DNA of 64,000 nucleotides, from contig JAZARR010000085.1 in the NCBI GenBank assembly GCA_037389465.1, positions 62,001-126,000 of the forward strand, given 5' to 3'. Origin of the DNA: Baylisascaris procyonis. Its lineage: Eukaryota > Nematoda > Chromadorea > Rhabditida > Ascarididae. The notes below the pieces were generated by a model. The model saw only the letters and a program-made list of their open reading frames with translations. It made no database searches and was not told the origin of the DNA. Positions 34,623-46,723 of this stretch are shown here, piece after piece. The number at the start of each line of letters is the position of its first letter. The first letter of the stretch is position 1. The position numbers were made by a program, and so were the translations under genes.

Positions 34623-37507
34623 AAAATATCTAGTAATATTTTGAATGAAAACTTAACAAGTTTTGAAAAGGATCTCAGTTTTAGTAATTTAGAATCTTTA
34701 TAACACCATTAATTTTGTTGCCGTTGAATATTATTAACCTCGATTACTAATCATTTGAACTCACAATGAACGCTGAAAATTTGAATAGTGATGAATGACT
34801 GCACTCTCAACTTGAAATTTTTCCAAATGAAAAATGGCTCAAAGATATTATGGCATCTGATCAACGTTTATACGATCACAATGGCACGACAGTTGCGCCT
34901 CTGACAACAGCGCTCAGTAAAGTAATCCGGAATTTGACGCTTAAGGTTAACTCTAAGCTCGCAATAAGACTGCATCTCCACTTACGAACATTCTACAATA
35001 TGTCGGCAGCTCATGAAATTGCTTGCTTTTGTAATGAAAATTGCAGGAGCACTCATCGTGTCATCTTCTTTGCATGTTTTTTACTTTGTATCTATCCTTC
35101 TCCTAGGGACGCATTTATTGCCGAACCTGCAGTGCTAGTCGGATATCTTTCGTCATGGTAATATTCCAATATCCTTGAGCATAAAAACACAACGCTTCAG
35201 ATTATCTATATTCTTCCTTAAGCTTTTCCATTTTGAAATCCGAAGTAACTCAGCAAACCACCTTAGAGATCCATAGCAAAGGATTCTGCCTATTTTCATT
35301 CCATGCAGCACTTTGCCACTTTCAGCGCAAAGGGTGAGATGTGAATGGAGTTAGGATGAAAAAATGAATGGAATTGCCGGTTTATTAACATAACGAAACA
35401 CTTTCGACAGATGACCGCTGAAGAAAAACATTACTCGATGGAGTGCATATTCGATGAAGCATTTATTATCATTTTCAATTGCCAAATGCACGGCCGCATC
35501 ATTTTTTTAATGACACAGCATCGATTCACATCTGCTCGAATGAATCGTTTGTAATGAATAGTAAATCGCCTTCGTTCAACAATCGTTTGAGCCCTTTCAT
35601 TTTTGAGAAATGAAAGAGGGACGGAGATTTTACATATGCAGCATAAGTTGTATTTTGCAATAAACATATTGCACATATTAGCAGTATGATATGCTTACAA
35701 AGCTCGACAATATTAGTCACTAGCTTGAGTACAGCTCTGACTTCCAGATGGGCTTAAGGAAGATTGTGATTGGCGTTGAGGGCGCAAAATGAGAACTGTT
35801 GCGAGAATTTTGAAGTTTTAAAGTGAGCAGTGAGCGTTATTACAAGAAAAAGAGACTTCATAATATCTTTCTTTCTCACTGATATCATTCAATTAATAAA
35901 CTGCAACCATAGGATAATTTGCATGCATCTATTTTAGTAGCTTCAGTATTTTCTATGCTGGAGTTGTGCATATTTGTTGGGAAGGGCGAAAGAATGCTTT
36001 GCAGATTCGCAACAAAACCGAATTAAAAATTCATATTTATTGCGCAATTCTTGGCGATTTGTCAACATTTTCCGCTAGCAAATAGAGAATACTTTAAAAT
36101 CGGCCAATGTTAACTACTGTTGCAATAACTGTTAGTGAGGATTTGCCAATTCAACTGTAGCAGACTTCGAATCCAATGAAGTTATTGCAGAAAATTCACA
36201 ACTTCCCTATGACATCCAGTGTCTTTGTTTAGTCCTTTCAATAAACATAAGAGAACGGAATATGTGGACGGTTTAGTTGAATAGTGACAGAAAGAAAGGA
36301 AATGAGTGATGTAAAAGAACAACGATGGATTGAAGGGCCATTCTGAGCGGATTTTCGTATTTCACCGATGGGCAATTTTAAGTATTAACGAAACCAGTCG
36401 TATGTGATCGTACATTTCCTAATCGCTCTTTTCACTTTTTTAGAGGGGTGTAATTTCACTTTTCTCCAAATATTTTCCCATCTCACAATACCCATTCACA
36501 AATGCACACAAAAGAACACTCAATGAAAGTCGGTCACCAAATCTAATCGCAATATCCAAACACACCGATCACTTTCACTAATGACTTTAAGGAAACCACT
36601 TAGGTCACTAATGATCAACTCAACAATAACGACTGGGGAAAGTTAAGAGAGAATGTTTTACGATCATCAATGCCAATAATATCGTCGGGCAAGTGAAACC
36701 ATGTTGTATCGAGACGAATGCGGAATAGGATCGCGTGATCAATCGATCGACCGATCAACACTTTCAAATTTTTATACGGCTTTTTTCAGATGACCACAAC
36801 GCACAATGTATGATTCTTCGACTCTGCAGTACTGCAAATGTATTACACTGCATGCGTACACGTTACATCATTAGAGCTAAAAACTTTCTGCTGAATTTCC
36901 CTACATGTGCAATGGAAAAAAATGAGAAGTATTTTCAAAATAAAAATGGGGAATTTTCGATTTTTTGTGCAAACCAATTCTAACTATACTTATATATGAA
37001 GACGTTGCAAGACATTAGTGAATTTATGTGAACTTTTCATGCTATCATGAATTGTAGTGCTCCACCTACTACTTTGTGCTCATTAATAATACAATATGCT
37101 GATTTTACAGAATGTTTTTGTTCAGCCTCATTTCATTCAACCATATAAGGTTGAATCACCAATCGAAGTTTAGCCAAAAAGCTTCTAAGACAACATTTAA
37201 GAGATGAAGTGAGTCATTGCACCAATTGTTTAAGCATTTACTATTTCGCCTATCGAATGTGCTCAAGAGCTGCATCTGTAGTTAGAGCGTTGAACGAAAC
37301 GGTTAAAAAATTTCGATTCCTCAACCTCAATCTATGAAATGTGAAAACATCCCAAATTTAGAAATTTTGATGAAAAACTTGCAAAACTCAGCGTATAAAA
37401 TTCCATTGCATTCAGTGTCAAATTCAACTGATCATTACTGGTCACTGATTTGTCTAGTTATTTGAAGGTTTTTTTTTCAATGAAATTGTTTGTGTCTGAG
37501 AATGTTT

Positions 37508-37660
37508 TCAGTGTACCAAAAATCGCTCTTGCAAACTGTGATGAAAAACTATCTGAATGTTTATGTTTGACTGTTTGACAGCTTCAATTCGCGAATGCTT
37601 CCTATCTCCAATTTCTTCATGATTCATTACGTTCCGCATGAACAACAGACATTCAAATAT
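37508..37660 (-). CDS. Possible exon
   Basis: After TTCTGATTTTAG (a reasonable acceptor ending near 37660) the frame reads IFECLLFMRNVMNHEEIGDR then KHSRIEAVKQSNINIQIVF and runs to a TGA at 37508. The content is protein-like, but the 3' boundary is uncertain: the stop may be real, or a donor may precede it. There is no recognised family. Confidence 0.25.
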   Translation of the reverse strand: MFECLLFMRNVMNHEEIGDRKHSRIEAVKQSNINIQIVFHHSLQERFLVH

Positions 37661-38624
37661 GCCTAAAATCAGAATCCGTATTTCTAGTGTCACTACTCTA
37701 ATACATCTCCAAGGTCGGTCTCTTTGCTTTTCGGCATTGGTGGAGCCAACTGATTTCTCCGAAAAACGTATGAACTTTTTATACTTCGATGTAATAAGCT
37801 AAAAGGCACGAATGTCATACTAATTCTCTGTCAAATTTTAAGTTCCCTGAATCATAAATGCTCCATTTCTTCATTCATGCTCTATTCTTAAAAAAAGATC
37901 GACTTTTTATCTTCTCCATTAGAAAAACAGACAGCCAAAGATACTCATCCCACCGCAGTAATAACCATCTTAGAACAGAACAGTATAGCCTCCAGAAACC
38001 TACAAAGAAATGTATGCAACGGTGAAATTCAGCAGCATATTTTGAAATCTCACTACACTCGCGAAAGGAAAACGTCGACATTTGCTGTGCATAATTTTGC
38101 AGCTAAAAAAAGTAACTGACGAAATGCGCCATGCGGCCCCCATATTCGTTCTCGAAGTCCTTGCAAATGAAGACTAAATATCGGTGAATATTTCGTATAA
38201 TACGAAGAATTCGTCGTTCAATACACCAGCAAAAATTCATTGTCGAGTTCCATCGCATATTTGACAGTGAGATATTCGTCTGGTCGAACTCTCATTCAAC
38301 TGTGACGTTCATACTAACACATAGGAAATTATCGGCGAATTCGAAAAATTTGCCCATTTAGAGACAGGTGTATTCTGTACGACTACCCGTTCACCTCGAA
38401 TTTTAATTCTTCATCCATGAAACTCATAAATTCACATCGTTTAATGTTATGGCAAGCGGTCAAATTGGATAATTCTGCAGTGAAATACTGCTGATTACTT
38501 TCGCCTTCTGTCAATGAAAAAATTCACCAAAAGATTTTCCGACCTTCAGAGAAGTACTAAATTTAAAATGGTGCTGTTGAGGAGCGAGTAGATTGATTAT
38601 TTGTGGTGAGTAACCATCGTTTAC

Positions 38625-38754
38625 CAGCACGGCTCAATATAGCAGGTGCAAGCAGCTGAGCAAGAAGCTGGCATGCATAACGAACAAGCGCTCTCCCAAT
38701 GTCATGCATAACCAAGCTTATGCGCGAAAACGTTCCACTCTTATCACACACAAT
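38625..38754 (-). CDS. Candidate exon with CDKSGT motif and amphipathic helix
   Basis: The frame runs from a GAGAG acceptor to a good donor GCTG|GTAAAC, 43 codons plus one base. It reads IVCDKSGTFSRISLVMHDIG, then RALVRYACQLLAQLLAPAIL and SRA. CDKSGTF resembles the phosphorylation motif of P-type ATPases (DKTGT), but the residues after it do not follow that family, so the likeness is probably accidental. The leucine- and alanine-rich helix is convincing protein-like sequence. Confidence 0.35.
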
Positions 38755-39160
38755 CTCTCAAGCTTCAAGCCGATAATATATCCCGGTAATTTGAAATTTT
38801 TTGTGCTCCGAATGCAAAGAAGTTTGCGACTGCGTCATCTAGCCAACATATCTTTAGGTTGCTAATTATGCTTAGAGGAAATCAGCTGATGATGCGCTAT
38901 CGGCAAACTGTGCTAGCTAAAACTCATTTTACAATATATTTAAAGCGCTACACATTTTATTGATCACGCAAACTACGGACGCTTTCAGTTGCGGAAGAAT
39001 ATGTTGTAGCACGTTGACGATGACGGAAATAAGCTGCTTTATGTGAAGCTATCGGCTTTTCGTACGCCCAATGAGAAAACGTTTGCAGCTAGCAGTTGAG
39101 CATTGTGGAAATATGACCAAACAACGAAACTGGGCAACATCTCTTGATGTCATTTTATTC

Positions 39161-39163
<3 letters not shown>

Positions 39164-39202
<39 letters not shown>
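39164..39202. repeat. (TA)n microsatellite, short
   Basis: About 19 TA dinucleotides between TTCGCTT and CAAAGAGG. Confidence 0.97.
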
Positions 39203-39204
<2 letters not shown>

Positions 39205-41100
39205 AAGAGGTATTCCAGTGAATACATTTCACTATTTCAATTTCAGTGTGAAATGGTAATAATCAAATGCGACAATGCACCATATATGAAGTAATAATTG
39301 ATTGACGATCAACTTGGATTGTGGCGAACAACGATTTTTACATAGTCCCACGTTGTTCTGTTGATATTGTTGTTGCTGTTGCATGGTTCACCAAACTTTG
39401 AACCTCTAAAACGCAATACTGACCAGAGAACATTTGAAATCTTAACTGCAGCATACGGCATGATTTTTTCTTGGTGGAACATGGAATTGATATCAAGAAG
39501 AAAATGGAAACTCAATTAGATTAGTTTCCCTCAACGAATGGATGCATTTCATTGTTGTTTTTTTTTTGTGGTGAACAAAACGTCAGATCTCCAGGCTGCT
39601 TCATGCGACCAAGAAAGCCAATTACATTCATGTATTTACGTCGACTATGTGCCTATGATGAATCGCTGTATTAGTGGAGACAAGTGACGTGCACTATTTG
39701 AAAAAGAGATAGCATTTGCTGGAATTGGCGCCGCCGAAACCAACGCCCCTCATATTTTCTTCTTTGCTGTGTTCTTATTCAAGTGAAGTGATAGCAGCAA
39801 TTTCGAATTTTTTTAGCTCACCAACAAACAGGCACACTCTTCGGTGTTCATCTTAACGCATCATTGACAAGCGAAGCATTCAAGCAAACAATGCTGACAT
39901 ATTGTGTAATCAAAAAATGAAATTTTCTTATTCTATAATCTCGTAGTTGTTACGCTTAGAATCCTCTAAAAGTAACCGCTGCGAATGCAAATCATTATTT
40001 CTACAAAAAAGTCCACTTGAAAAATAAACATTGCGGAGAGTTGATCATTGATGTAAGTGCACTGTGAACTATAAAATTGGCTTCTATTGGCCCATTTCAA
40101 CAGCACTTTGAGAACTAATTTCAAGTCATTTCAACAATCCAATGAAAAGTTCCCAATTTTCTCAATAGAAGTATTTTCTCCCACTTTCGCATATAACTGG
40201 AAAATGGTAGTCGATTTTCATGCAACGAAATTTATAACAATATTTGTGACGCTGATATCGCTGCTGCAAATTTATTCACACTTAATTAACTTTATTGTAC
40301 TCTGGAGGTGTAAGAACTTCATATACTATACCATCTTTGCTTTACATCTGCCACACCCAGTACAGTAATTCTGGCAAATTTCAACTGGAAAATTAGCAGT
40401 AGTGATCAACACTATCCACAGATATGGGATAAATAGGTCGAGTGAACATACACGATCACTGAATGGATACTAGCAAAGATTTCGATTCCTCGCACCGACG
40501 TATGTGGAGAAAATAAGGAAACGTGAAGATTTGATGATGCTATTAAGAGAGAACCAATATGTGTTCGATTAGACTAATCGATTCGAAGAGCATCGCTAAT
40601 AAGTTCAAAAGAGTAATGAAATCTGCAAAATATAGGACATAATGGGACACTTTTGGACATTAATGTGAATGGTTGTAGAGTGAACGATCACATGTCCGAT
40701 GAATGTCCGGCGAATTTGTATCATGCCCATAAAAGTGTACACATTTGGGAGTCGGCGTTGCGTGCATGTGTGCCCATCACCATACAACGCATTCAACAAA
40801 TAACAAGCGTTCTCAGCTCCCCTTTCATACGACGATGTGGCTGCCTCTCACAAACGCGATAACTATTGCCCTTCGCATTTTGCCCCATTAACTACGTTGA
40901 CTTTTCGAGTGACCATCAATTACGAAATAGTGATCGTATAATGACCAACTACGAATCAGCAAAAACTGAAAGTTGTGGGGGCAACCTATACGCCGAAATA
41001 AGAATTCCCAACATGGCACGAGTTTGCGCTTGACCATTCACCAAGGTTCATTCACTTCAAAGTGAGAAAACATTCATAACCACTTCAAATACAACGGAGA

Positions 41101-41228
<128 letters not shown>

Positions 41229-42094
41229 AATGCATTAATACTTTCGCATCTTCCATTGATTTTTCGCTTTAATCCCTACATTTTGAGTTTTCTGCGAAGC
41301 ATTTAGCTTTTAAGAAATTTCCCTTTCTTTATGGACGGAAGATTTAACCATGCTCACCAATCCCAATAAGTTTCAAAAGTAATACCTCTCGCGATCAAAA
41401 GATTAAATCCATTTCCTTCCTTTTCAGTCGTTAATCGCATAAAGCGCTGAACATGGAAGGTAATTCAGATGAAAATGACCCATAAACATTTCACGCTTGC
41501 TGAATATGGTCGATGAAGACAATCTGAGATTTGAAATGAATTCCTTCTCGTTTCCCAAGCTGGCCCTTCACTCCATAGTCATTGCCGAATTCGGTGAGCC
41601 CACCCAACAATACTAACGTCCGTGTGGTCGCTCAGTCCATGTGGACCATACTCCCCTGCGTCTATCACCTTCCAACGATGATAGCGCAAGCAAATATATA
41701 TCAATATTGTGGTTTCCGCTTCCACTCTTGCTCGCACATTTCTTATCAATAACGGCGATGGGATTTTCACTATCAAAGGAACAAATCCCACTATGGCAGC
41801 GTCATCCAAGAAGTGACAATCACTCTGTCACGGTCACTAACGTATAGCACATTCCGCAAAAGTCACTTTTTAAGATGAAATGCAAATAAATACTTATCGC
41901 GATGCAAAATATTATCATTTGCAGAACGGTGCTAAGCGATCAGTTCGATGTTGTGCCACAAGTTTCGTTAAATTTGAATCGTGCTGATCTATGACACTGC
42001 AATAGTTAACTGAAAACACCCAATACACAGCGCCCATTCCCTTATATACCTCTACTGGTGATATACTTTTGATAGCATCACATAGCTCGTTTTG

Positions 42095-42274
42095 ATGAAT
42101 CATCAAATTTCTGAACAAGATCAAGCTCCAGCAACTATGGTTTCAATGAATACCTCACCCAGTCAAAAAATGAGACGTAAGAGAGAGATTGGGATTGGTA
42201 CAGCGGTGCTTTTTATGTTGCTGCTATTTCTGCTTCTGCCTAATACAGCAACATCCCTGCAACACCCAGGACAG
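42095..42274 (+). CDS. Small secreted protein, exon 1 with signal sequence
   Basis: From ATG 42095 the exon encodes 60 codons to a donor CAG|GTGACA. In-frame ATGs also lie at 42137, 42146 and 42170. The last gives a textbook signal sequence: MRRKREIGIG, then the hydrophobic core TAVLFMLLLFLLL, then PNTATS-LQ as a likely cleavage site. Starting at 42095 it would read as a type II anchor or an unusually long leader, so 42170 may be the functional start. The exon ends in phase 0 and joins the exon at 42744. No family is recognised. Confidence 0.55.
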
Positions 42275-42743
42275 GTGACACACTTAATAAAAACACTTAA
42301 CAAAAAATTTCTAAATCGCCCCCCTACAGGCAATTATTTGCTTTCTATGTAATTGCTCCTTCACTTCTGTAATTCATTTCACCATCATTATTGAAGTACT
42401 GGCATTTTTGAAGTCGTCAGATATCCCTTTTTGCTCAGGAGAGCAAATCTGGTCCTTGATATTCTATATTAGACTGATATGCTGCGAATTTGCCGCATAC
42501 AAGAATAGCATCCCCATAAAACGTGCTTCTAATGTTGTAAAAAAGACGATCGCGCCTCGTTAAGCTAGCCTCTACGTTCATGCACCTTTTCCCCTTCTAC
42601 TCCACAAGCACTCTTCACCTCAACACGCCATCGAAAAGAGCGAGCAGATTTTGCGTTCGGATGGTGTAAGACTCATATTTGAAAGAATGAGGCAGCGTGA
42701 ATATGAATCGTGAAAAAGCGAATAAATATTTGTGGCCATGCAG

Positions 42744-42854
42744 AACCGGACCCGCTCGCCTCAGTATCGTTTGGAAACACACGTTAAGCGGCTTTGTTCC
42801 CTGGATGGTGTTGCGGCGCTCGGTGATCCTGTGCATAGGCACACCGCGCCGTGA
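42744..42854 (+). CDS. Small secreted protein, exon 2 to stop
   Basis: The acceptor TTGTGGCCATGCAG is followed in phase 0 by 36 codons and TGA at 42852-42854. It reads NRTRSPQYRLETHVKRLC then SLDGVAALGDPVHRHTAP. There is an N-glycosylation site (NRT) and a dibasic KR that could be a convertase site releasing a C-terminal peptide LCSLDGVAALGDPVHRHTAP. Only one Cys is present, so an insulin-like fold is not indicated. An alternative donor after ETH (CAC|GTTAAG) could send the transcript to a downstream exon, for example the Cys-containing frame near 43346-43500. Confidence 0.5.
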   Translation, partial: NRTRSPQYRLETHVKRLCSLDGVAALGDPVHRHTAP

Positions 42855-43345
42855 ATCGTCCATATACCAACAGCACTTCCACGCATACAACTATCCAACC
42901 AACTATACAAGACATCCTTAATAAAGGTGCGTTCCTGAACGGTTTCGCTCGTACGTGTGCAGCGGCCCTCAATTCCCATCCCTACAAGTCCACAACAACT
43001 GTCCGCCCAAGTATGTAGTGGCTTAGCGTTCAACCGACCAAGTTTTCTCAACTACGTTGCTAGCCGAATTTATTCGCTTAATAAGCCTTCATCCAGCTAC
43101 TGTTGACTCGACTCTTTGGTCAGCCAACAGATTTACTTCTTTCCTAAATTCCATGAGTGATAGTCCAGCCATCCTGCATGTTTGTAAACTGTTAAGAACA
43201 TGATGGTTCAGGTGAGTTTCGTTATTACTTCGACGCATCTTCGGCATTGCCAGACGTTTAGTTTGACTGTTTTCATATCATCGTATCACAGACACCAACA
43301 TAGCTGACATTCACACGGGAAAGCTAGCCAGCCAGTTAGCCATCG

Positions 43346-43510
43346 ATGAATCGGTGCAGCCACTGGCACAATTAAGAAGGACTGAACGCGGCTGCAGTCG
43401 CATAGCCGTGCGAGCACATGGAACACACAAATTTCAGCACTGCTATTGGCTGTCTGCTTATCTGCAGTTTGTTTCCTGTGGAACGAGCGATCCTCGCTCA
43501 CCTCGGCTAC
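43346..43510 (+). CDS. Possible Cys-containing exon downstream of the secreted gene
   Basis: After GAATCGGTGCAG a phase-0 frame reads PLAQLRRTERGCSRIAVR, then THKFQHCYWLSAYLQFVSCG and TSDPRSPRLRY. Three cysteines and aromatic residues would suit a secreted domain. The phase fits the alternative donor within 42744-42854. The 3' boundary is not clear and there are no further partners, so this remains a suggestion. Confidence 0.25.
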
Positions 43511-43799
43511 GATACACATTCGTACTGAAATTTCAGAACATCATCACCCTCTTCGAATTTAATTTTTTTGCTATTGAATGTTCAAACTCATGCAGTGTAT
43601 TATACATTCGACACCCTCATGGTCCAGCCACACCTTTCACTTGGTTACCGATCCCAACTTCTTGTTTCAAAGCACAACAGCTCCGAAACATCTGCAGCTC
43701 CGTTCAGCTTCTGATGTTTTGCTGACCGATGAACACCTGCCTAAACACCCGAAGAATTTCCTTCAGCACAAACACACAGCAGTGTAAGCGACGCGTCTA

Positions 43800-45750
43800 C
43801 GTCTTTTTTTGGTACCGGGGCATAAGCCCTACAACGCGTGCGAAGGATATATTCGAACAAAGAGCATCACTGGCGGCTGTTTATATTGACGTTTTTTTCA
43901 ACATCACAATCGCGAAGCGTAAAAGACGCGGGCGGCCGTTGTACTGATGTTTGGCTGGTGCGTTGCGGTATTGGCAGACAAAGCTGGCAGCGAGAGTATA
44001 AATGCACATTTATGAAGGAAGGCGAGCCATGAAATCGAGCCATCTCATGTTTCAGTTAAGTTTCACTCGTGCTTAATAATATAGTCCGATGTTTAGCAAG
44101 AGCGACTTTGAAATGAAGATCGAAGCAAACAAACGGTCAGCTTATCTGGTGCTTCAAACAAGTGTTCCAACAAAATAAGGGAAAATGAATGTTTGAAATA
44201 GAGAGTGGAGAGAATTGCTTCACGTTTAGAGTCAAAACCCATCCTTGTATGCAGAGGTGTAACCTCACTCCAAACTTTGAAGTACGTTGTTCACTGACAT
44301 GAGGTGCAATTTTCCGAGATGCAAAATTCGGTGGGACTTGCGCCCCCCCTTCCCCCTCTCCTTACTATACCCTTGCTATCTGCAACTACGTCTTATCACC
44401 TAACTTCATAGCTTCTTGAATTAACTTTTAAAAGTGCTACTACTGACAGGTCAAAAAGAACTGTCTGAATGTGATGTGAATCTCGAAACATCGAACTGTT
44501 TGAAGCATTTCTAACAAAGTGATTTGCAGCACCACGAATGTCTATACTGCGGTGAAGTGCAACTTGAGTAATGATTTCCTAATTAATTACATCGAGTTTT
44601 CGATTTCACTGCAATTCAATCTCGATAAGACGAACATAAAATACGTCCATAACTGTCGACTCTTCATCACGTCCACGACATTTAAAATTTTCACCTTCTA
44701 TTGTATTTATTTGATTCGATTATTGTTTATTTAAGCGAGAGCAATGAGCACAATTAATAGCAGGCATCCATCAGGGTACAGTACCACTTTCAGTGAATCA
44801 TATGAGTGACGATGCCATGTAAACGAAAAACATACGTTGACGAAGAGAGTGTGCAAATAATTTAAATGGTGATCGCCTCAGATCCCCCATTCGGCCATAA
44901 GAATTTATTCTTGCTGTGCGTAATTAATGTTATGTGCATATCGCATGCCTTTCGGTTGTGGTTGCAGTTTTTCTCCATACTTCCTAACAACTAATCATTT
45001 TAACTAATAAGCATCCATAAATTAAACCGGGAGCTTATGAAGTTATATGAATTCTTCAAAACAGTGGCAGTGAGACCACCCGATACGATAACGAGAAAAT
45101 GTTATTCAAGCTTGACATACCTGCCGTAGTGTTCAAACATAAAGTTCAAGTAAACGCTGGTTGCAAGGAGTACATGTGTGTCACACTTTTTGTGCGGGTC
45201 GCAGTGAATTTCGGTGGCATTAAGACATAAATTCTGACATTACGTCTGGATACCTTGACGGTAACGTTGTTAAACCAATCGGTTACCTATGAGGTGGTAC
45301 ATCAATTACGAACATGCTGTTTATTTATCCCGTTGTTTGGATGGCAACCAAACATGTCTGGAACGACGTCTGATGCAATCGGATGTGATGTGCAAAACAA
45401 TGTTGCCCGATGCGCGTACAAGGAAGACTTTTTTCGTTTATGTAACCGTCTCATCACTGCATAACAAAACAATGATCTCGTGTTCGGGCACAATAAAGCG
45501 AGCTTTGGGCGGAATGCAAAGGCCAAAACTTTATTGCGGATTGTGGGCACTAACAGTTACTACATCTTCAAGAACCTAGGAGTGGCCAGTAACCCGGTTT
45601 CTCAACTCCCCTCCCCCAATCCCCTACCCACCCACCCCTCTCCCCGGGCTTGTGAAACGTACTCGCTTGCCTGTGCGACGCTGTAAGAAACAAAAAAGGC
45701 CAATAGCACGCTGCGAGCAAAGGCGCCAAAGAGCGAAATTGAAGGCAAAC
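43800..45750. other. Stretch without a secure gene downstream of muscleblind
   Basis: Short open frames occur on both strands, but none has paired splice sites and a partner in phase. A C-rich tract lies at 45605-45645 and another at 44341-44362. The region may hold muscleblind 3' UTR or later alternative exons that I cannot delimit. Confidence 0.35.
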
Positions 45751-45756
45751 GGCTTT

Positions 45757-45839
45757 TTAAAAAAATGCATTGCAAACGTCTATACAGCTAGAGAAAAAGG
45801 CGAGCGTTCCAAAAATGGAGCTAACGGGTATGTATAAAG
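45757..45839 (-). CDS. mbl: Muscleblind, possible last exon
   Basis: After a good acceptor (TTTCATCGCTCCTCAG) two bases complete the serine codon left open at 46158, and the frame continues for about 26 codons to TAA. It reads LYIPVSSIFGTLAFFSSC and on to CNAFF. The phase fits and the intron is short (about 320 bases), but the sequence is not one I know from MBL proteins and is more hydrophobic than expected. Reading through the preceding donor gives an alternative tail of a few residues (CKWRMQLA). Either or neither may be used. Confidence 0.3.
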
Positions 45840-46157
45840 CTGAGGAGCGATGAAAGAAACTGCCGCCACGTTAGTTAAAAGGTGTTAGAGAGGAATCCTG
45901 TATTACTGAACGGGTTGTTAAGCAGCGTATGGCTAAGCGAAAAGCATTGAGTGTTTGTGTGTGTATGTGGAGAACGATAAGCGTCAGCCGCCGGCCGCTC
46001 TTTATACATAGACTAACGCTATGAAACATCACCGTATCAGATCACAGAATGTTGCGACAAGAGAGAAGGACCGGTGCCATTAGAAACGCGGAGGAATCTG
46101 GCCACTAACTGAAAATAAGCGCAATTAGCGTTTAAGCGAGCTGCATGCGCCACTTAC

Positions 46158-46329
46158 ATGATACAGCCGGCATGTAGCCGTGAAGACCCGGAATTAGGTA
46201 CGGATTGAACGTCGCCTGCGGCAATTGTGCTATCTGAGCGGTGCCCGCAGCCGCTGCAGCTGCACCGTTCGCGTAGACGGGAACACCACTCTTGTCGACA
46301 GCCGGTCGCTTGCACGGTACGGCACCCGC
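46158..46329 (-). CDS. mbl: Muscleblind, exon with second KRP-type motif
   Basis: The acceptor AACAGTCTCGTTTAG leads into 57 codons plus one base, ending at TCAT|GTAAGT. It reads AGAVPCKRPAVDKSGVPVYA, an alanine run, then QIAQLPQATFNPYLIPGLHG and YMPAVS. It corresponds to the region of MBNL proteins containing the KRPALEK nuclear-localisation motif and the Ala/Gln-rich tail. Phase 0 at the start fits the exon ending at 46532. The open phase at the end requires a further exon. Confidence 0.85.
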
Positions 46330-46531
46330 CTAAACGAGACTGTTAAAGGGGCCAAGGGAAGCGAGCGAGCACATGCGAGCACACAACACATTAATGGTGG
46401 TGAGCGCTGCAGTTGGAGAGCTGAGCTGAGCTCGGACTCGAAACGAGAGCTTGAAATGTGTGAGCGAAACTGCGAACTGAGAACAAACGAACGAAAACGA
46501 GATGATAGAGAAGAGAGAACGAAATCGGTAC

Positions 46532-46723
46532 CGCGGCAGCAGCAGCTAGCAGTAAAGGATTGTGGTCGAGGCTCGACGGACCCGGCTGCGATTCGTCGTC
46601 GAGTGCCCGCTTACGACTAGCCGTCGTCTGCTGAAGCGCGGCCGCTGCCGGCATAGAGACACTCGCTTGTTGGGAGATGGCCGCTAGGCTCTGAAGCGCG
46701 GCCAGCTGCGCTGCTTGCATTTG
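46532..46723 (-). CDS. mbl: Muscleblind, Gln/Ala-rich exon with KR motif
   Basis: This exon has exactly 64 codons, phase 0 at both ends, between CGTTTTCCCTTCAG and GCG|GTACCG. It reads QMQAAQLAALQSLAAISQQA, then SVSMPAAAALQQTTASRKRA and LDDESQPGPSSLDHNPLLLA. SRKRALDDE matches the position of the KRPLEAT motif of MBNL proteins. The donor GTACCG is weak, so use of this boundary may be regulated. Because its length is a multiple of three, skipping it keeps the frame, and a nuclear-localisation element would be removed. Confidence 0.85.

Noticed and set aside
35431..35720. Degenerate nuclear receptor DNA-binding domain on the minus strand (RRFTIHYKRF, RCCVIKKMMRPC)
   Set aside because: Only a vague Cys pattern remains. 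The second half of the zinc module is missing, and another frame over the same bases looks equally protein-like.
38740..38754. CDKSGTF read as a P-type ATPase phosphorylation site
   Set aside because: The residues before and after do not follow any P-type ATPase, and no other ATPase motif is nearby.
46391..46531. Continuation of the muscleblind open frame past the 46532 donor (LLYHLVFVRLF...)
   Set aside because: It runs into sequence unlike MBL proteins, while splicing at GTACCG joins in phase to the KRP exon that fits the family.
46225..46620. 131-codon plus-strand frame
   Set aside because: It is the antisense of two muscleblind exons, whose phases, splice sites and family match are clear on the minus strand.
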